Assembly: GCA_963707555.1 (NCBI GenBank)
Contig: CAVPQM010000020.1
Coordinates: 124,001-188,000, forward strand
From: JAFAFN01 sp963707555
GTDB lineage: Bacteria; Actinomycetota; Acidimicrobiia; Acidimicrobiales; Microtrichaceae
Direction of reading: 5' to 3'
Length of the DNA: 64,000 nucleotides
Shown: positions 44,657 to 53,180 of the stretch, in pieces
How positions within the stretch are numbered: position 1 is the first letter of the stretch
Layout: every line of letters starts with the position of its first letter
Translations under genes and position numbers: made by a program
Notes under the pieces: generated by a model
Seen by the model: the letters and a program-made list of their open reading frames with translations, nothing else
What the model was told of the DNA's origin: nothing
Database searches by the model: none

Positions 44657-46723
44657 TCAGGAGCTCGTTGCGGACCGGGCGGCAGCGACCAGCAGCGGTC
44701 GTGTCAGCGACGCGCTGCCCAGTCCCATGACCACTGCGGCGACGATGACGAGTGCCAGCTGCGCGACCTGTGGCCCGACGATCTGGTCCTGTCGAACGCC
44801 GAAGCCGAGCATCAGCAACACGGCGCTGACCAGGCCGACCCCGACCGCACCGGCGGTCGCGCCGACGAGCGGCAGCACCGACTGCCACCGGCGCGCCCGT
44901 TGCAGCTCCGCGACGGGCATCCCCCCGAGTGCCAGTCGGGCGATCGTGCGGCGCTGGTCGATCACCGCCGCTGCGGCGGCCACCGCGGAGGACGCTGCAG
45001 CGAGCAGCAGGCCGGCGACCAGGACGACGAGCGAGGCACGCTGCACGTCCTCGACGAAGGCCTGGTCGCCGAACACGTCGTCGGACCAGCCGACCAGCGG
45101 CTGACCGCCGCGCAGGTCGTCGGTGGCGGTGCGCAGGTCGTCGATCGAACCCGCCGGGCCCAGGACCCCGTGGACGACGAGCTGCGTCGCCGGGTCGAGC
45201 TGCTCCGGCGACGAGTCGTCGATCAGTCCGTCGAGCGCTCCGGCCGGGTCGATCTGCAGGCCGGGGAAGCGTGCTCGCAGCTCGTCGCTCGCCGCGACCA
45301 GCTTCGGGGCATCCGCGACCGTGATCCCCAACGCGATCACGTCGGAGGGGTCGCGGTCGACGATCCTCGCCTCGGCGCTCGGCATGGCGCCCGCCAGGAA
45401 CCCGGCGATCAGCCCGGCGAGCACGACCGAGCTGACGATCCGGTAGGCGCTGCGCGGGTCCTCGACGATGCGCCGTCCCGCGATCAGCAGCGGCGTCCGT
45501 CGGGCGGCGCCGACCATGGCCCGGCCGATCAGCGAGGTGATCCACGGACCGACCAGCGCGAGCGACCCGATGACGACCCCGAGCGCGGCGATCATCGACA
45601 GCGTCGAGCCGCCTCTGGCCGACACCGCCGTCGCGACGCAGAGCACCACGATCGCAACCACGGTGCCGAGCACGCGGGGCCATCGTGCACGCTGCGGCTC
45701 GACCGAGCGGCTCACACCGAGCGGCGTCGTCGACACCCGGCGCAGCGAGAGCAGCGCGGCGACGATGCAGATGGCGACGGCGCCCGCGGTGAGGCCGACG
45801 GCGAGCGCGGGCGACAGCCGGAGATCGTCGGGGAACCACCGTCCGCCCGCGATCTCGACGCCGTCGAGCATCGGTGCCACCAGGACCGACGCACCCACGC
45901 CGACGGCGGCGCCGATCGCGGCGCCGATCGAGGTCTCGGCCGCGGCCAGCGCGCGGACCGAACCAGGCGTCGCGCCGGCGAGGCGGATCGCCGCCATGCG
46001 CTGCTCGCGTCGCGCCGCGGTCAGTCTGGCGGCGGATCCCACGAGCATCAGCGCCGGGACCGAGACCAGCACGACCGCCACCAGCGCCAGGTCGCGGTAG
46101 AGCTGCAGGTCTCGATCAGTCGCGCCGGTGTCGAAGCGGGTGATGCCGACGACCGCCGACGGCGAGCCCGGCACACGACGCTCGACCGGGGTGATCGCGT
46201 CGACGGCTGCAGCGTCGCCGAGCGAACCGGGGGCGGATCCGCTCACTGCCACGAGTTCGTCGGGCCGGGTCAGGCCCGACGTTGCGATCGTCCCGACGAT
46301 GTTGCCGAAGCGAGCGCCGAGCTCGGTCGACGGGTGGGCGTCGATGAGCTCGGCGAGCGCAGGCGACACCCATGACGTGCCGGGCTCGGGCGCGGCGCGC
46401 AGTCCCGGCGGGACCGGGACGGACGCCATCGCGTCGGGACCCGGGCCCGTCGCTGCGAGCTCGACCCGCTCGATCCTCGCACCGTCGAAGAAGTCGGTCG
46501 AGCGACGCTGCAGTGCGGTGGGCGCTTCGCCCTCGGCCGCCGGTGACGGTTCGCGCCACACCAGCCGCGCCTCTCGGTCGCCGAGTCCCGACCACGCGGC
46601 GATGACCGAACCGGCGACGAGCGTGGCGACGGCGACGCCGACGGCGCAGAGCGCGATCGCCCCGGCCGCCTGGCGCGGGGCTCGCCGGATGAGGACCGGC
46701 AGCAGTCGGAGTGTGGCGATCAC
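44657..46723 (-). CDS. FtsX-like ABC transporter permease
   Basis: This 688-residue permease has helices near residues 20-45, then a large extracytoplasmic domain and a block of three helices, repeated in the second half. The FtsX/MacB core is seen as MLVGSAARLTAARREQRMAAIRLAGATPGSVRAL and RRTIARLALGGMPVAELQRARRW. It acts with the ATPase encoded just upstream; their stop and start overlap (GTGA). Such pairs export lipids, lipoproteins or peptide antibiotics, or transmit signals to two-component systems, which fits the adjacent divergent histidine kinase. Confidence 0.9.
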   Translation of the reverse strand: MIATLRLLPVLIRRAPRQAAGAIALCAVGVAVATLVAGSVIAAWSGLGDREARLVWREPSPAAEGEAPTALQRRSTDFFDGARIERVELAATGPGPDAMASVPVPPGLRAAPEPGTSWVSPALAELIDAHPSTELGARFGNIVGTIATSGLTRPDELVAVSGSAPGSLGDAAAVDAITPVERRVPGSPSAVVGITRFDTGATDRDLQLYRDLALVAVVLVSVPALMLVGSAARLTAARREQRMAAIRLAGATPGSVRALAAAETSIGAAIGAAVGVGASVLVAPMLDGVEIAGGRWFPDDLRLSPALAVGLTAGAVAICIVAALLSLRRVSTTPLGVSRSVEPQRARWPRVLGTVVAIVVLCVATAVSARGGSTLSMIAALGVVIGSLALVGPWITSLIGRAMVGAARRTPLLIAGRRIVEDPRSAYRIVSSVVLAGLIAGFLAGAMPSAEARIVDRDPSDVIALGITVADAPKLVAASDELRARFPGLQIDPAGALDGLIDDSSPEQLDPATQLVVHGVLGPAGSIDDLRTATDDLRGGQPLVGWSDDVFGDQAFVEDVQRASLVVLVAGLLLAAASSAVAAAAAVIDQRRTIARLALGGMPVAELQRARRWQSVLPLVGATAGAVGVGLVSAVLLMLGFGVRQDQIVGPQVAQLALVIVAAVVMGLGSASLTRPLLVAAARSATSS

Positions 46724-47604
46724 GGCGTCACCTCGGTCGTTCGCTCGACCGTGCCGTTGCCCCCGACCGTGCCGTTGCCCCCGACCGTGCCGTTGGCCCC
46801 GACCGTGCTGTTGGCCCCGACCGTGCTGTTGCGCTCGGTGTGCAGCACTCGTCCGTCACGCATGTGCACGATCCGGTCGCACGAGGCGGCCACCTCGGGG
46901 TCGTGGGTCACCACCAGCAGCGCGGCCCCCGCGTCGCGACACGTGTCGGTCAGCACGGTCATCGTCGCCGCGCCGGTCGTCCGGTCGAGCGCTGCGGTCG
47001 GCTCGTCCGCGAACACGACCGTCGGTGTGACGACGAGCGCACGTGCGATCGCCACTCGTTGCAGCTGCCCGCCGGACAGCTGGCCCGGCCGTCGGCCCTC
47101 CATGCCCTCGAGCCCGAGCGGGGCGAACCACGCCGCAGCGGCAGCCGTCGCCCGGCGGCGCGACGTCCCCCCGAGCATCAGCGGCAGCGCGACGTTCTCG
47201 ACCGCGGGCAGCTCCGGTAGCAGCTGGTCGGACTGGAACACGAAGCCGAAGCGCTCGCGACGCAGCCTCGACGAGGCCCGCTCGCCGAGGCGGCTGATCG
47301 GATGGCCGTCCAGGCTCACCACGCCCTCGTCGGCACGGGTGAAGCCCGCCAGGCAGTGCAGCAACGTCGACTTCCCGGACCCGCTCGGTCCCATCACCGC
47401 GGTGGAGGTGCGGGCGTGCAACTCGATGCTCACCCCGCCCAGTGCCGTGGTGTCGCCGTAGCGCTTGACCAGTCCGGTGGCGGCGAGGACCGGACCGCTG
47501 TCGGGCCCGCCGCGGGGGTCGTCGGAGGGCAGCCCGGAACGGGCGTGGAGCAGGGGTGTGTGGCTCATGACGTCGATCATCCGGTGGAGCGAGCCGGCGA
47601 ACAT
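46720..47604 (-). CDS. ABC transporter ATP-binding protein (LolD/MacB type)
   Basis: This 294-residue ATPase has Walker A MGPSGSGKSTLLHCLAG, signature LSGGQLQRVAIARAL, Walker B VVFADEPTAALD and the switch VVTHDPEVA. The Q-loop is FVFQSDQLLPEL. It pairs with the FtsX-like permease. The ATG at 47604 is preferred since GGAGG lies about 5 bases upstream. The last 35 residues hold an unusual VGGNGT-type hexapeptide repeat with five to six copies, not normal in this family. Confidence 0.92.
   Translation of the reverse strand: MFAGSLHRMIDVMSHTPLLHARSGLPSDDPRGGPDSGPVLAATGLVKRYGDTTALGGVSIELHARTSTAVMGPSGSGKSTLLHCLAGFTRADEGVVSLDGHPISRLGERASSRLRRERFGFVFQSDQLLPELPAVENVALPLMLGGTSRRRATAAAAAWFAPLGLEGMEGRRPGQLSGGQLQRVAIARALVVTPTVVFADEPTAALDRTTGAATMTVLTDTCRDAGAALLVVTHDPEVAASCDRIVHMRDGRVLHTERNSTVGANSTVGANGTVGGNGTVGGNGTVERTTEVTP
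46747..46833. repeat. 18-bp tandem repeat in the 3' coding end of the ATPase gene
   Basis: About five copies of an 18-bp unit related to GACCGTGCCGTTGCCCCC encode a hexapeptide repeat (STVGAN, GTVGGN). They keep frame and lie 25 bp before the stop codon. Confidence 0.88.
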
Positions 47605-47699
47605 CGGTCCTCCGGACATCTCGCCTCGACCGAATGGCTGACGTCGAACCGGCCGAACAGCCGAGCCACCGCCGATCGTCGGGGCCGTACGATCGTCCG

Positions 47700-49049
47700 A
47701 TGACCGGCGACGCGCCCCCCGCACCTCCCCCGTCGGACACCCGTTGGCGACCGCACTCGAGCGATTCGTTCGCACCCACGTCGGTCGACCGCCTCGTCGA
47801 ACGGCTCCAACCGTCATCGCCCCTGCTGGCCCGCGTGTCCGACGGTGCGTTCGTGCTGTTCGCGTTGCTGCTGGCCGCGTTCGACGCGATGGTCGCCTTC
47901 TCGCAGGCGGGCAGTTGGGCCCGAGTGGACAGGGTGATGCCGCTCGCGGTGCTCGGCGTCAGCCTGGTCGCGGTCGTCGCAGTCGCGGTGCGTCGCCGGC
48001 ACTGCATCCTGGCGCTCGTCGTGGTGAGCGGCGCGACGCTGGCACTGACCGCCGTCGCGATGGTGACCTCCACCTCGCTCCAGCCGTCGTTCACCGCACT
48101 GTTCGCCCTGGCGCTGCTCTCGGCGCACGCCCTGCACGTCGAACCAGGTGGCCCGGCGGTCGCGGCGACCGGGCTCGCGGCGATCGCGATCCTCGGTGAG
48201 CCCGCACGCCTGCAGACCTCGCTCACGATGGTCGTGCAGTTCCTGTGCCTGAGTTGCTTCGGTGCGGCCATCGCCATCGGCATCTACCTCCGCTGGTCCG
48301 CGTGGCGGCGGTTCGCCGGGGAGGAGGCGGCACGCAACGACGAGCGGCTCGAGATCGCACGCGAGCTGCACGACCTGGTCGGTCACTACGTGACGGGCAT
48401 GGTCGTGCAGGCCCAGGCCGCCCGGCACGTGGCCGCGACCAATCCGGCGGCTGCGACCGAGGCGTTGCAGCGCATCGAGACCGCAGGCGGCGAGGCGATG
48501 ACGGCGATGCGACGCATGATCGGCGGGTTGCGCGACGACGCCGCGACGACGCCGGGCGTCGGCTGGGACGAGGTCGAGGCCCTGGGCGCAGCGGCGGTCG
48601 CCGACGGCGTGCCGCTCCGTCTCACCATCGACCCGTCGGTGCGCAGCGTGCCGGTCGAGCTGACCGCCTCGGTCCACCGCATCCTGGCCGAGTCGCTGAC
48701 GAACGTGCGCCGCCACGCACGCGAGGTCACCGTGGTCGACGCGACGGTCGACCTCGAGGGCGACGCCGCCGCCACGTCCGTGGTGGTGCGCGTGCACGAC
48801 GACGGCCTCGGATCCACCGCCCCGCTGCACGACACGTACGGGCTCGTCGGCATGCGCGAGCGCGCCGAGGCGCTGGGCGGTTCGCTCTACGCGGGGCCCG
48901 CCCCGTCCGGCGGGTGGCTGGTGCACGCCGCCTTCCCGGTGAGGACGGGTCCGGTCGGACGGGTCCGGTCGGGACGGGTCCGGTCGGGACGGGTCCGGTG
49001 GGACGGGTCCGGTCGAGACGGACCCGCTCAGGGCAGCCGGCGGCAGCCG
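47700..49049 (+). CDS. Sensor histidine kinase (HisKA_3 type), in frame with its response regulator
   Basis: This about 450-residue NarL-class sensor kinase has five or six N-terminal helices, then the H-box LEIARELHDLVGHYVTGMVV (phosphorylated His) and HATPase elements RILAESLTNVRRHA, VHDDGLGS and TYGLVGMRERAEALGGSL. There is no stop codon at the domain end: a 15-bp tandem repeat leads straight into the response-regulator ATG in the same frame, so a fused kinase-regulator may be produced. It is divergent from the FtsX/ATPase operon, a typical partnership for sensing envelope stress or peptides. Confidence 0.88.
48943..49018. repeat. 15-bp tandem repeat at the kinase/regulator junction
   Basis: About five copies of a unit with core GACGGGTCCGGTCGG encode an Arg/Gly/Ser/Val linker. 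The repeats lie where the kinase stop codon would be expected. Confidence 0.88.
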
Positions 49050-49701
49050 ATGATCCGGGTGCTGGTCGCGGACGACCAGGAGATGGTGCGCGCCGGGTTC
49101 CGACTGATCCTCGACAGCGACCCCGACATCGAGGTCGTCGCCGAGGCGGCCGACGGGCGCGCTCGCGGTCGAGCTGGCCCGCAGGCTGCGCCCCGACGTG
49201 AGCCTGATGGACATCCGCATGCCACACCTCGACGGCCTCGAGGCCACGCGCCTGCTGGCAGGACCCGACGTCGAGGACCCGATCAAGGTGGTCGTCGTGA
49301 CCACGTTCGACCTGGACGAGTACGTCCACCGGGCGATCCTGCACGGCGCCGCGGGGTTCCTGCTCAAGGACGCCGGACCGACGTTGCTGATCGAAGCCGT
49401 GCGGGCTGCGCACCGTGGCGACGTCCTGATCTCGCCGTCGATCACGTTGCGGCTGCTGCAGCACTTCTCGGCGCCGGCGGTGTCGCCACCCCCGGAGTCG
49501 CCGGTCGTGCCGTTGACCGAGCGTGAGGACGAGGTGCTCGCCGCGGTCGCGACCGGTCGCACCAATGCCGAGATCGCCGAGGAGCTCCACATCTCGCTCA
49601 GCACCGTCAAGACCCACCTGGGCAGCCTGCAGGACAAGATCGGTGCCCGGAACCGCGTCGAGTTGGCTGCGTGGGCGTGGCAGTCCGGTCGGATGGGGTG
49701 A
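49050..49701 (+). pseudogene. NarL/FixJ-type response regulator, frameshifted in the receiver
   Basis: The receiver domain starts IRVLVADDQEMVRAGFRLIL with the phosphoacceptor-pocket acids. One extra base near 49158 shifts the frame before LARRLRPDVSLMDIRMPHLDGLE, which holds the phosphorylated Asp. The LuxR-type helix-turn-helix (PLTEREDEVLAAVATGRTNAEIAEEL, then STVKTHLGSLQDK) is intact. Corrected length is about 216 residues. It would activate genes in response to the upstream kinase, possibly the divergent ABC operon. Confidence 0.88.
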
Positions 49702-49772
49702 GCCTCGGCGTCGAGCGCTCCGTTGCCGCTGTGACAGCACAGCATCAAAGTGCCTGATGCGATGATGCGGCC

Positions 49773-50099
49773 ATTAGGACGACCGTCACGCTGGACCCCG
49801 ACACCGAAGCGGTGATCAGGCGGCGCATGCGTGAGCGCAAGGTCTCGTTCAAGCAGGCACTCAACGATGCGGTCAGGGACGGAGCGCAGCAGCGCGCCGA
49901 CGCCGCCGCTTCGGGTGCAGGTGGTCGACCACGGGTCGACCTCGACAAGGCCCCGCAGCTGGCGGGCGAGCTCGAGGGCTTGGTGCCGAGGTTGCCCGTC
50001 AGGCACCTTTCTACCTCGCTGGCGCTACAGTCGATCCCATGGCACTCAGCATCAAGAGCGCGACCGCAGACCAACTCGCTCGGGAACTCGCTGCGCTGA
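49773..50099 (+). CDS. Orphan VapB-like antitoxin with a non-standard ATT start (remnant)
   Basis: The frame reads (I)RTTVTLDPDTEAVIRRRMRER and KVSFKQALNDAVRDGAQQR, a typical ribbon-helix VapB antitoxin. An in-frame stop lies a few codons upstream, and the position where ATG is expected is ATT (49773), so either the rare ATT start is used or the start has been lost; GTG at 49812 would remove half of the DNA-binding strand. The C-terminal tail overlaps the next vapB in another frame and is probably not the original end. No toxin of its own follows. Confidence 0.5.
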   Translation: MRTTVTLDPDTEAVIRRRMRERKVSFKQALNDAVRDGAQQRADAAASGAGGRPRVDLDKAPQLAGELEGLVPRLPVRHLSTSLALQSIPWHSASRARPQTNSLGNSLR

Positions 50100-50281
50100 C
50101 CGGCGAGTCGATCACCGAGGCAGTGGTTGCCGCTCTCGAGCTGCGCTTGGCGGCAGAGCGTCGCCGCCGACGGGACCGAGGCCTGGACGACGTCGTGGAG
50201 CGGTTCCGTGCGCTCCCCGTGCTCGACGATCGCTCACCCCACGAGATCCTGGGCTACGACGATCGCGGCCTGCCGGCATGA
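50039..50281 (+). CDS. vapB: VapB-family antitoxin (type II toxin-antitoxin)
   Basis: This 80-residue antitoxin has a DNA-binding N-terminus (LSIKSATADQLARELAALTGESITEAVVAALELRL) and a Asp/Arg-rich C-terminal part that would wrap the toxin (LDDVVERFRALPVLDDRSPHEIL). The stop overlaps the vapC start (ATGA), as in most VapBC operons. It probably binds its own promoter as a complex with the toxin and neutralises the RNase. Confidence 0.9.
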   Translation: MALSIKSATADQLARELAALTGESITEAVVAALELRLAAERRRRRDRGLDDVVERFRALPVLDDRSPHEILGYDDRGLPA

Positions 50282-50667
50282 TCGTCGTGGACACGTCGGC
50301 GATCGTGGCGGTGCTCCTGGGCGAACCTGGTGCCGACGAACTCGTGTCGCACCTGCTCGATTCGGAGTGCGTGATGTCCGCCGTGACGCGTGTGGAGCTC
50401 GGAATCGTGATCGAGGCGAGGAACGGCCCGGCAGGCACCCAGCTGCTCGAGGAGCTGCTCGGTCGGACCGGGATGCGCGTCGAGGTGGTCGATGACGGTC
50501 TCGCAGCGGAATCCTTGGTCTGCTGGCGGCGGTTCGGCAAGGGGCGCCATCCGGCCGGGCTCAACTTCGGCGACACGTTCGCGTACGCACTCGCCCGTCG
50601 CCTCGGCGCGCCGCTGCTGTTCGTCGGCAACGACTTCAGTGAGACCGACGTGTCATCGGTCGTCTGA
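50278..50667 (+). CDS. vapC: VapC-family PIN-domain toxin (ribonuclease)
   Basis: This 129-residue PIN-domain nuclease shows the acidic active site: MIVVDTSAIVAVLLGEP (first Asp), VMSAVTRVELGIVIEA (Glu), FGKGRHPAGLNFGDTFAYALARR (Asp in FGD) and the last LLFVGNDFSETDV. VapC toxins cleave specific tRNAs or rRNA and stop growth when VapB is lost. It is co-translated with vapB, intact, and of normal length. Confidence 0.94.
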   Translation: MIVVDTSAIVAVLLGEPGADELVSHLLDSECVMSAVTRVELGIVIEARNGPAGTQLLEELLGRTGMRVEVVDDGLAAESLVCWRRFGKGRHPAGLNFGDTFAYALARRLGAPLLFVGNDFSETDVSSVV

Positions 50668-50677
50668 ACCCGGCGGT

Positions 50678-51472
50678 TCAGACCGGCGCGGTCTCGACGA
50701 GCGCAACCGGCGGCTCGGCCCGCACCAGCAGACGGTTGCGCAGCGCCAGCCCGGCGACGACGTCGGTCGCGTCGCGCAGCTGGTCGGCCTTGGCGCCCCA
50801 GCCGCGGAGCAGGTCGTTCGACAGCTGACGCGCGAGCGAGCGGCCATCGAGCAGCAGCCGCTCGTCGGGATGAGCGTTCGAGACCAGGAGCGCGCCGTTG
50901 AGGCCGCCCGCCCACCTCAGCGTGCGGGCCATGGATGCCTCGACCGGGTCGCCGCCCTCGGCGTCGCACTCGAGCACCCCGAGGTCGACCGCGCGGTCGA
51001 CGAGCAGCCGGAAGTCGTTGATCAGCAGCAACGCGTGCGGGAGCACGTCGGGCCCGTCCTCGCCGGTCTCACGGTTCGGCGTGGAGATCAACGCCTGGAG
51101 CAGCTCGAACTCACGAGGGTGCAGGTCGGGCCCGGCGGTGAAGAGGTGACCGAACGCGACCAGTCGCACCAGCGCCGCGAGCTCGTCGTCGACACCGAGC
51201 GTCGAGAGCTCGTCGTCCCAGGTGGAGCAGCTGGCGTCGAAGGTGGCCTGCAGTGTCTGGATGGCAGCGATCTGCAGCTCGCTGAGCAGCGCGGTCTTCG
51301 ACGGGAAGTAGGTGTAGATCGTGCCGACCGCGCAGTCGACGATCTCGGCGACCGCCTGCATCGTCAGCCCGGAGAGACCCTTCGTCGCGATGATCTCGGT
51401 TGCGGCGCTCATGAGCTGCGCGTGTCGCGTGGCCCGGTTCTGTGCGCGACGGCCGATCGGGGGTGTGGTCAT
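50678..51472 (-). CDS. TetR-family regulator, probable master of the catabolic regulon
   Basis: This 264-residue regulator has a TetR helix-turn-helix (HAQLMSAATEIIATKGLSGLTMQAVAEIVDCAVGTIYTYFPSKTALLSELQ) and a long helical ligand-binding domain. Operator copy 5 lies about 81 bp before this start, in the interval shared with the divergent thiolase-superfamily operon. This supports autoregulation and makes it the best candidate to bind all six sites. The start at 51472 is chosen as GGAGAG lies upstream; an earlier in-frame GTG at 51544 would add 24 residues and would be leaderless. The ligand is probably an acyl-CoA. Confidence 0.92.
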   Translation of the reverse strand: MTTPPIGRRAQNRATRHAQLMSAATEIIATKGLSGLTMQAVAEIVDCAVGTIYTYFPSKTALLSELQIAAIQTLQATFDASCSTWDDELSTLGVDDELAALVRLVAFGHLFTAGPDLHPREFELLQALISTPNRETGEDGPDVLPHALLLINDFRLLVDRAVDLGVLECDAEGGDPVEASMARTLRWAGGLNGALLVSNAHPDERLLLDGRSLARQLSNDLLRGWGAKADQLRDATDVVAGLALRNRLLVRAEPPVALVETAPV

Positions 51473-51552
51473 GGGCTCATGCTCTCCGGTCTCGGGCTCA
51501 TCCGCACGTCGAGACCCGCGGACGGCTCGACGCAGCGATGGCACGGCCCCTT

Positions 51553-51571
51553 TTCTGACTGATCGTCAGAT
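51553..51571. promoter_or_regulatory. TetR-type operator, copy 5
   Basis: TTCTGACT-GAT-CGTCAGAT, with a weaker left arm, lies between the divergent TetR gene and the OB-fold/thiolase operon. Confidence 0.8.
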
Positions 51572-51706
51572 CATCGTAGACTCGTCGGGTCCCGGGGGGT
51601 TGCACCAGCGCTGTCTCCTCGGGTGGTTCAGCCCTCGTCGTCCTACCCATCGGGACGGTGGCCTGCGGCTGATCCGGTGGAACGGGGCTGGGTCGAGGAG
51701 ACGTCC

Positions 51707-53179
51707 ATGCGAGGCATCATCAGCGCCGCCGGGTACCTGCCCCACTGGAGGCTGCAGCGCTCCGCCGTGACCGAGGTCCTGGGGGTCAACGCCGGCAAGG
51801 GCACCCGGACCGTGGCGTCCTACGACGAGGACGCGCTGACCATGGCGGTCGACGCCGGACGCCGCGTGCTGGCCGATGCGCCGGCCGCCCGACCGGGCGC
51901 ACTGTGGTTCGCGACGACGTCGCCGACCTACGCCGAGAAGACGAACGCGACCATCGCCCATGCGGCGCTGCGGCTCGACCCGGACGTGCTCGCGGCCGAC
52001 GCCGGCGCCGGCCTGCGCGGCACCAACGCTGCGCTGCGCTCCGCGCTGCGCTCGACCGAACCGGCCGTGCTGGTGCTCGCCGGCGACATCCGGACCGGTA
52101 TGGCGGGGTCGACCGACGAGAAGGACGGCGGTGACGCCGGCGCAGCCGTCCTCGTGGGCGACAGCGACGAGAGCGGCGCCGAGGTGATCGCCGAGTACCT
52201 CGGCGGTGCCTCGGCCACCCGCGAGTTCCTCGACCGCTGGCGTGCACCGGGCGAGGTCCGCACCCGCTCGTGGGAGGACCGCTTCGGTGAGCAGCGCTAC
52301 GCCGAGCTCGCCGGCGCGGCGTGGACCGCAGGGCTCAAGGACGCAGGGCTCGAGATCGACCAGGTCGCCCGCGTCGCGATCGCCACACCCCGGGCACGCT
52401 CGGGTGCGGCACTGTCGAAGCAGCTCGGCGCCGCGGACATCCCGATCGTCGACGCACTCGCCGCGACCGTCGGCTACACCGGCGCGGCCCATCCGGCGCT
52501 GCTGCTCGCGGCGCTGGTCGAGCAGTCCGAGCCCGGCCAGGTCGTGGCCCTCGTCTCGATGGCCGACGGGGCCGACACCTTCTTCTTCCGTGTCACCGAG
52601 GCCGCTGCGGCGCGGCGGGCGAGCACCTCGATCGTCCCGGTGGGCGTGCAGTCCACCGGCGGCGACGACACGCTCGCCTACGCGAAGTACCTGTCGTGGC
52701 GGGGCATCATGCCGCTCCAGCCGCCGAACCGTCCCGAGCCCGCCCGCATGTCGGCGTCCGCCGCCGAGCGCCGTCTGGACTGGAAGTACGGCTTCGTGGG
52801 TTCCAAGGACCGTGAGTCCGATGCGCTCCACCTGCCGCCCGCTCGGGTCTCCTTCGTCGGGGGCAACACCGACGACATGGACCCCGCCCCCATGGCCGAT
52901 GTCCCCGCGACCGTCGCGACCTTCACCGTCGACCGCCTGGCCTACTCGCCGTCACCACCGGTCGTCTTCGCCGTCGCGGACTTCGACGGCGGCGGCCGGC
53001 TCCCGGTCGAGCTCACCGACGTCCGCCCGGCGGACGTCTCGATCGGCATGACCGTCGAGATGACCTTCCGCCGTCTGAACACCTCGGACGGCATCGCGAA
53101 CTACTTCTGGAAGGCGCGCCCGGTCCGGGGCGTCGCCGAGACGGGCAGCACCAGCAACGACGCAGCGGGGGAGAACTGA
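51707..53179 (+). CDS. Thiolase-superfamily (HMG-CoA-synthase-like) protein fused to an OB-fold DUF35 domain
   Basis: This 490-residue protein has a ketosynthase/HMG-CoA-synthase-type N-terminal domain (IISAAGYLPHWRLQRSAVTEV; DALTMAVDAGRRVLADAPAARPG) and, from about residue 330, a zinc-ribbon/OB-fold DUF35 region (DRLAYSPSPPVVFAVADFDGGGRLPVELTDV). Where HMG-CoA synthase carries the nucleophilic Cys it reads GAGLRGTNAAL, so this catalytic Cys is absent. OB-fold partners stabilise thiolase-like aldolases in steroid side-chain breakdown (Ltp2/ChsH2 logic). The ATG at 51707 has GAGGAG upstream. It is followed at once by the thiolase gene, with 1 base between stop and start. Confidence 0.85.
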   Translation: MRGIISAAGYLPHWRLQRSAVTEVLGVNAGKGTRTVASYDEDALTMAVDAGRRVLADAPAARPGALWFATTSPTYAEKTNATIAHAALRLDPDVLAADAGAGLRGTNAALRSALRSTEPAVLVLAGDIRTGMAGSTDEKDGGDAGAAVLVGDSDESGAEVIAEYLGGASATREFLDRWRAPGEVRTRSWEDRFGEQRYAELAGAAWTAGLKDAGLEIDQVARVAIATPRARSGAALSKQLGAADIPIVDALAATVGYTGAAHPALLLAALVEQSEPGQVVALVSMADGADTFFFRVTEAAAARRASTSIVPVGVQSTGGDDTLAYAKYLSWRGIMPLQPPNRPEPARMSASAAERRLDWKYGFVGSKDRESDALHLPPARVSFVGGNTDDMDPAPMADVPATVATFTVDRLAYSPSPPVVFAVADFDGGGRLPVELTDVRPADVSIGMTVEMTFRRLNTSDGIANYFWKARPVRGVAETGSTSNDAAGEN

Positions 53180-53180
53180 C

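Noticed and set aside
43397..46375. A 990-codon open frame on the plus strand
   Set aside because: It lies opposite DUF2252 and the FtsX permease and has only Arg/Asp/His-rich low-complexity translation.
49741..50667. A mobile island carrying the toxin-antitoxin genes
   Set aside because: No integrase, tRNA target, inverted ends or composition break was seen around VapBC.
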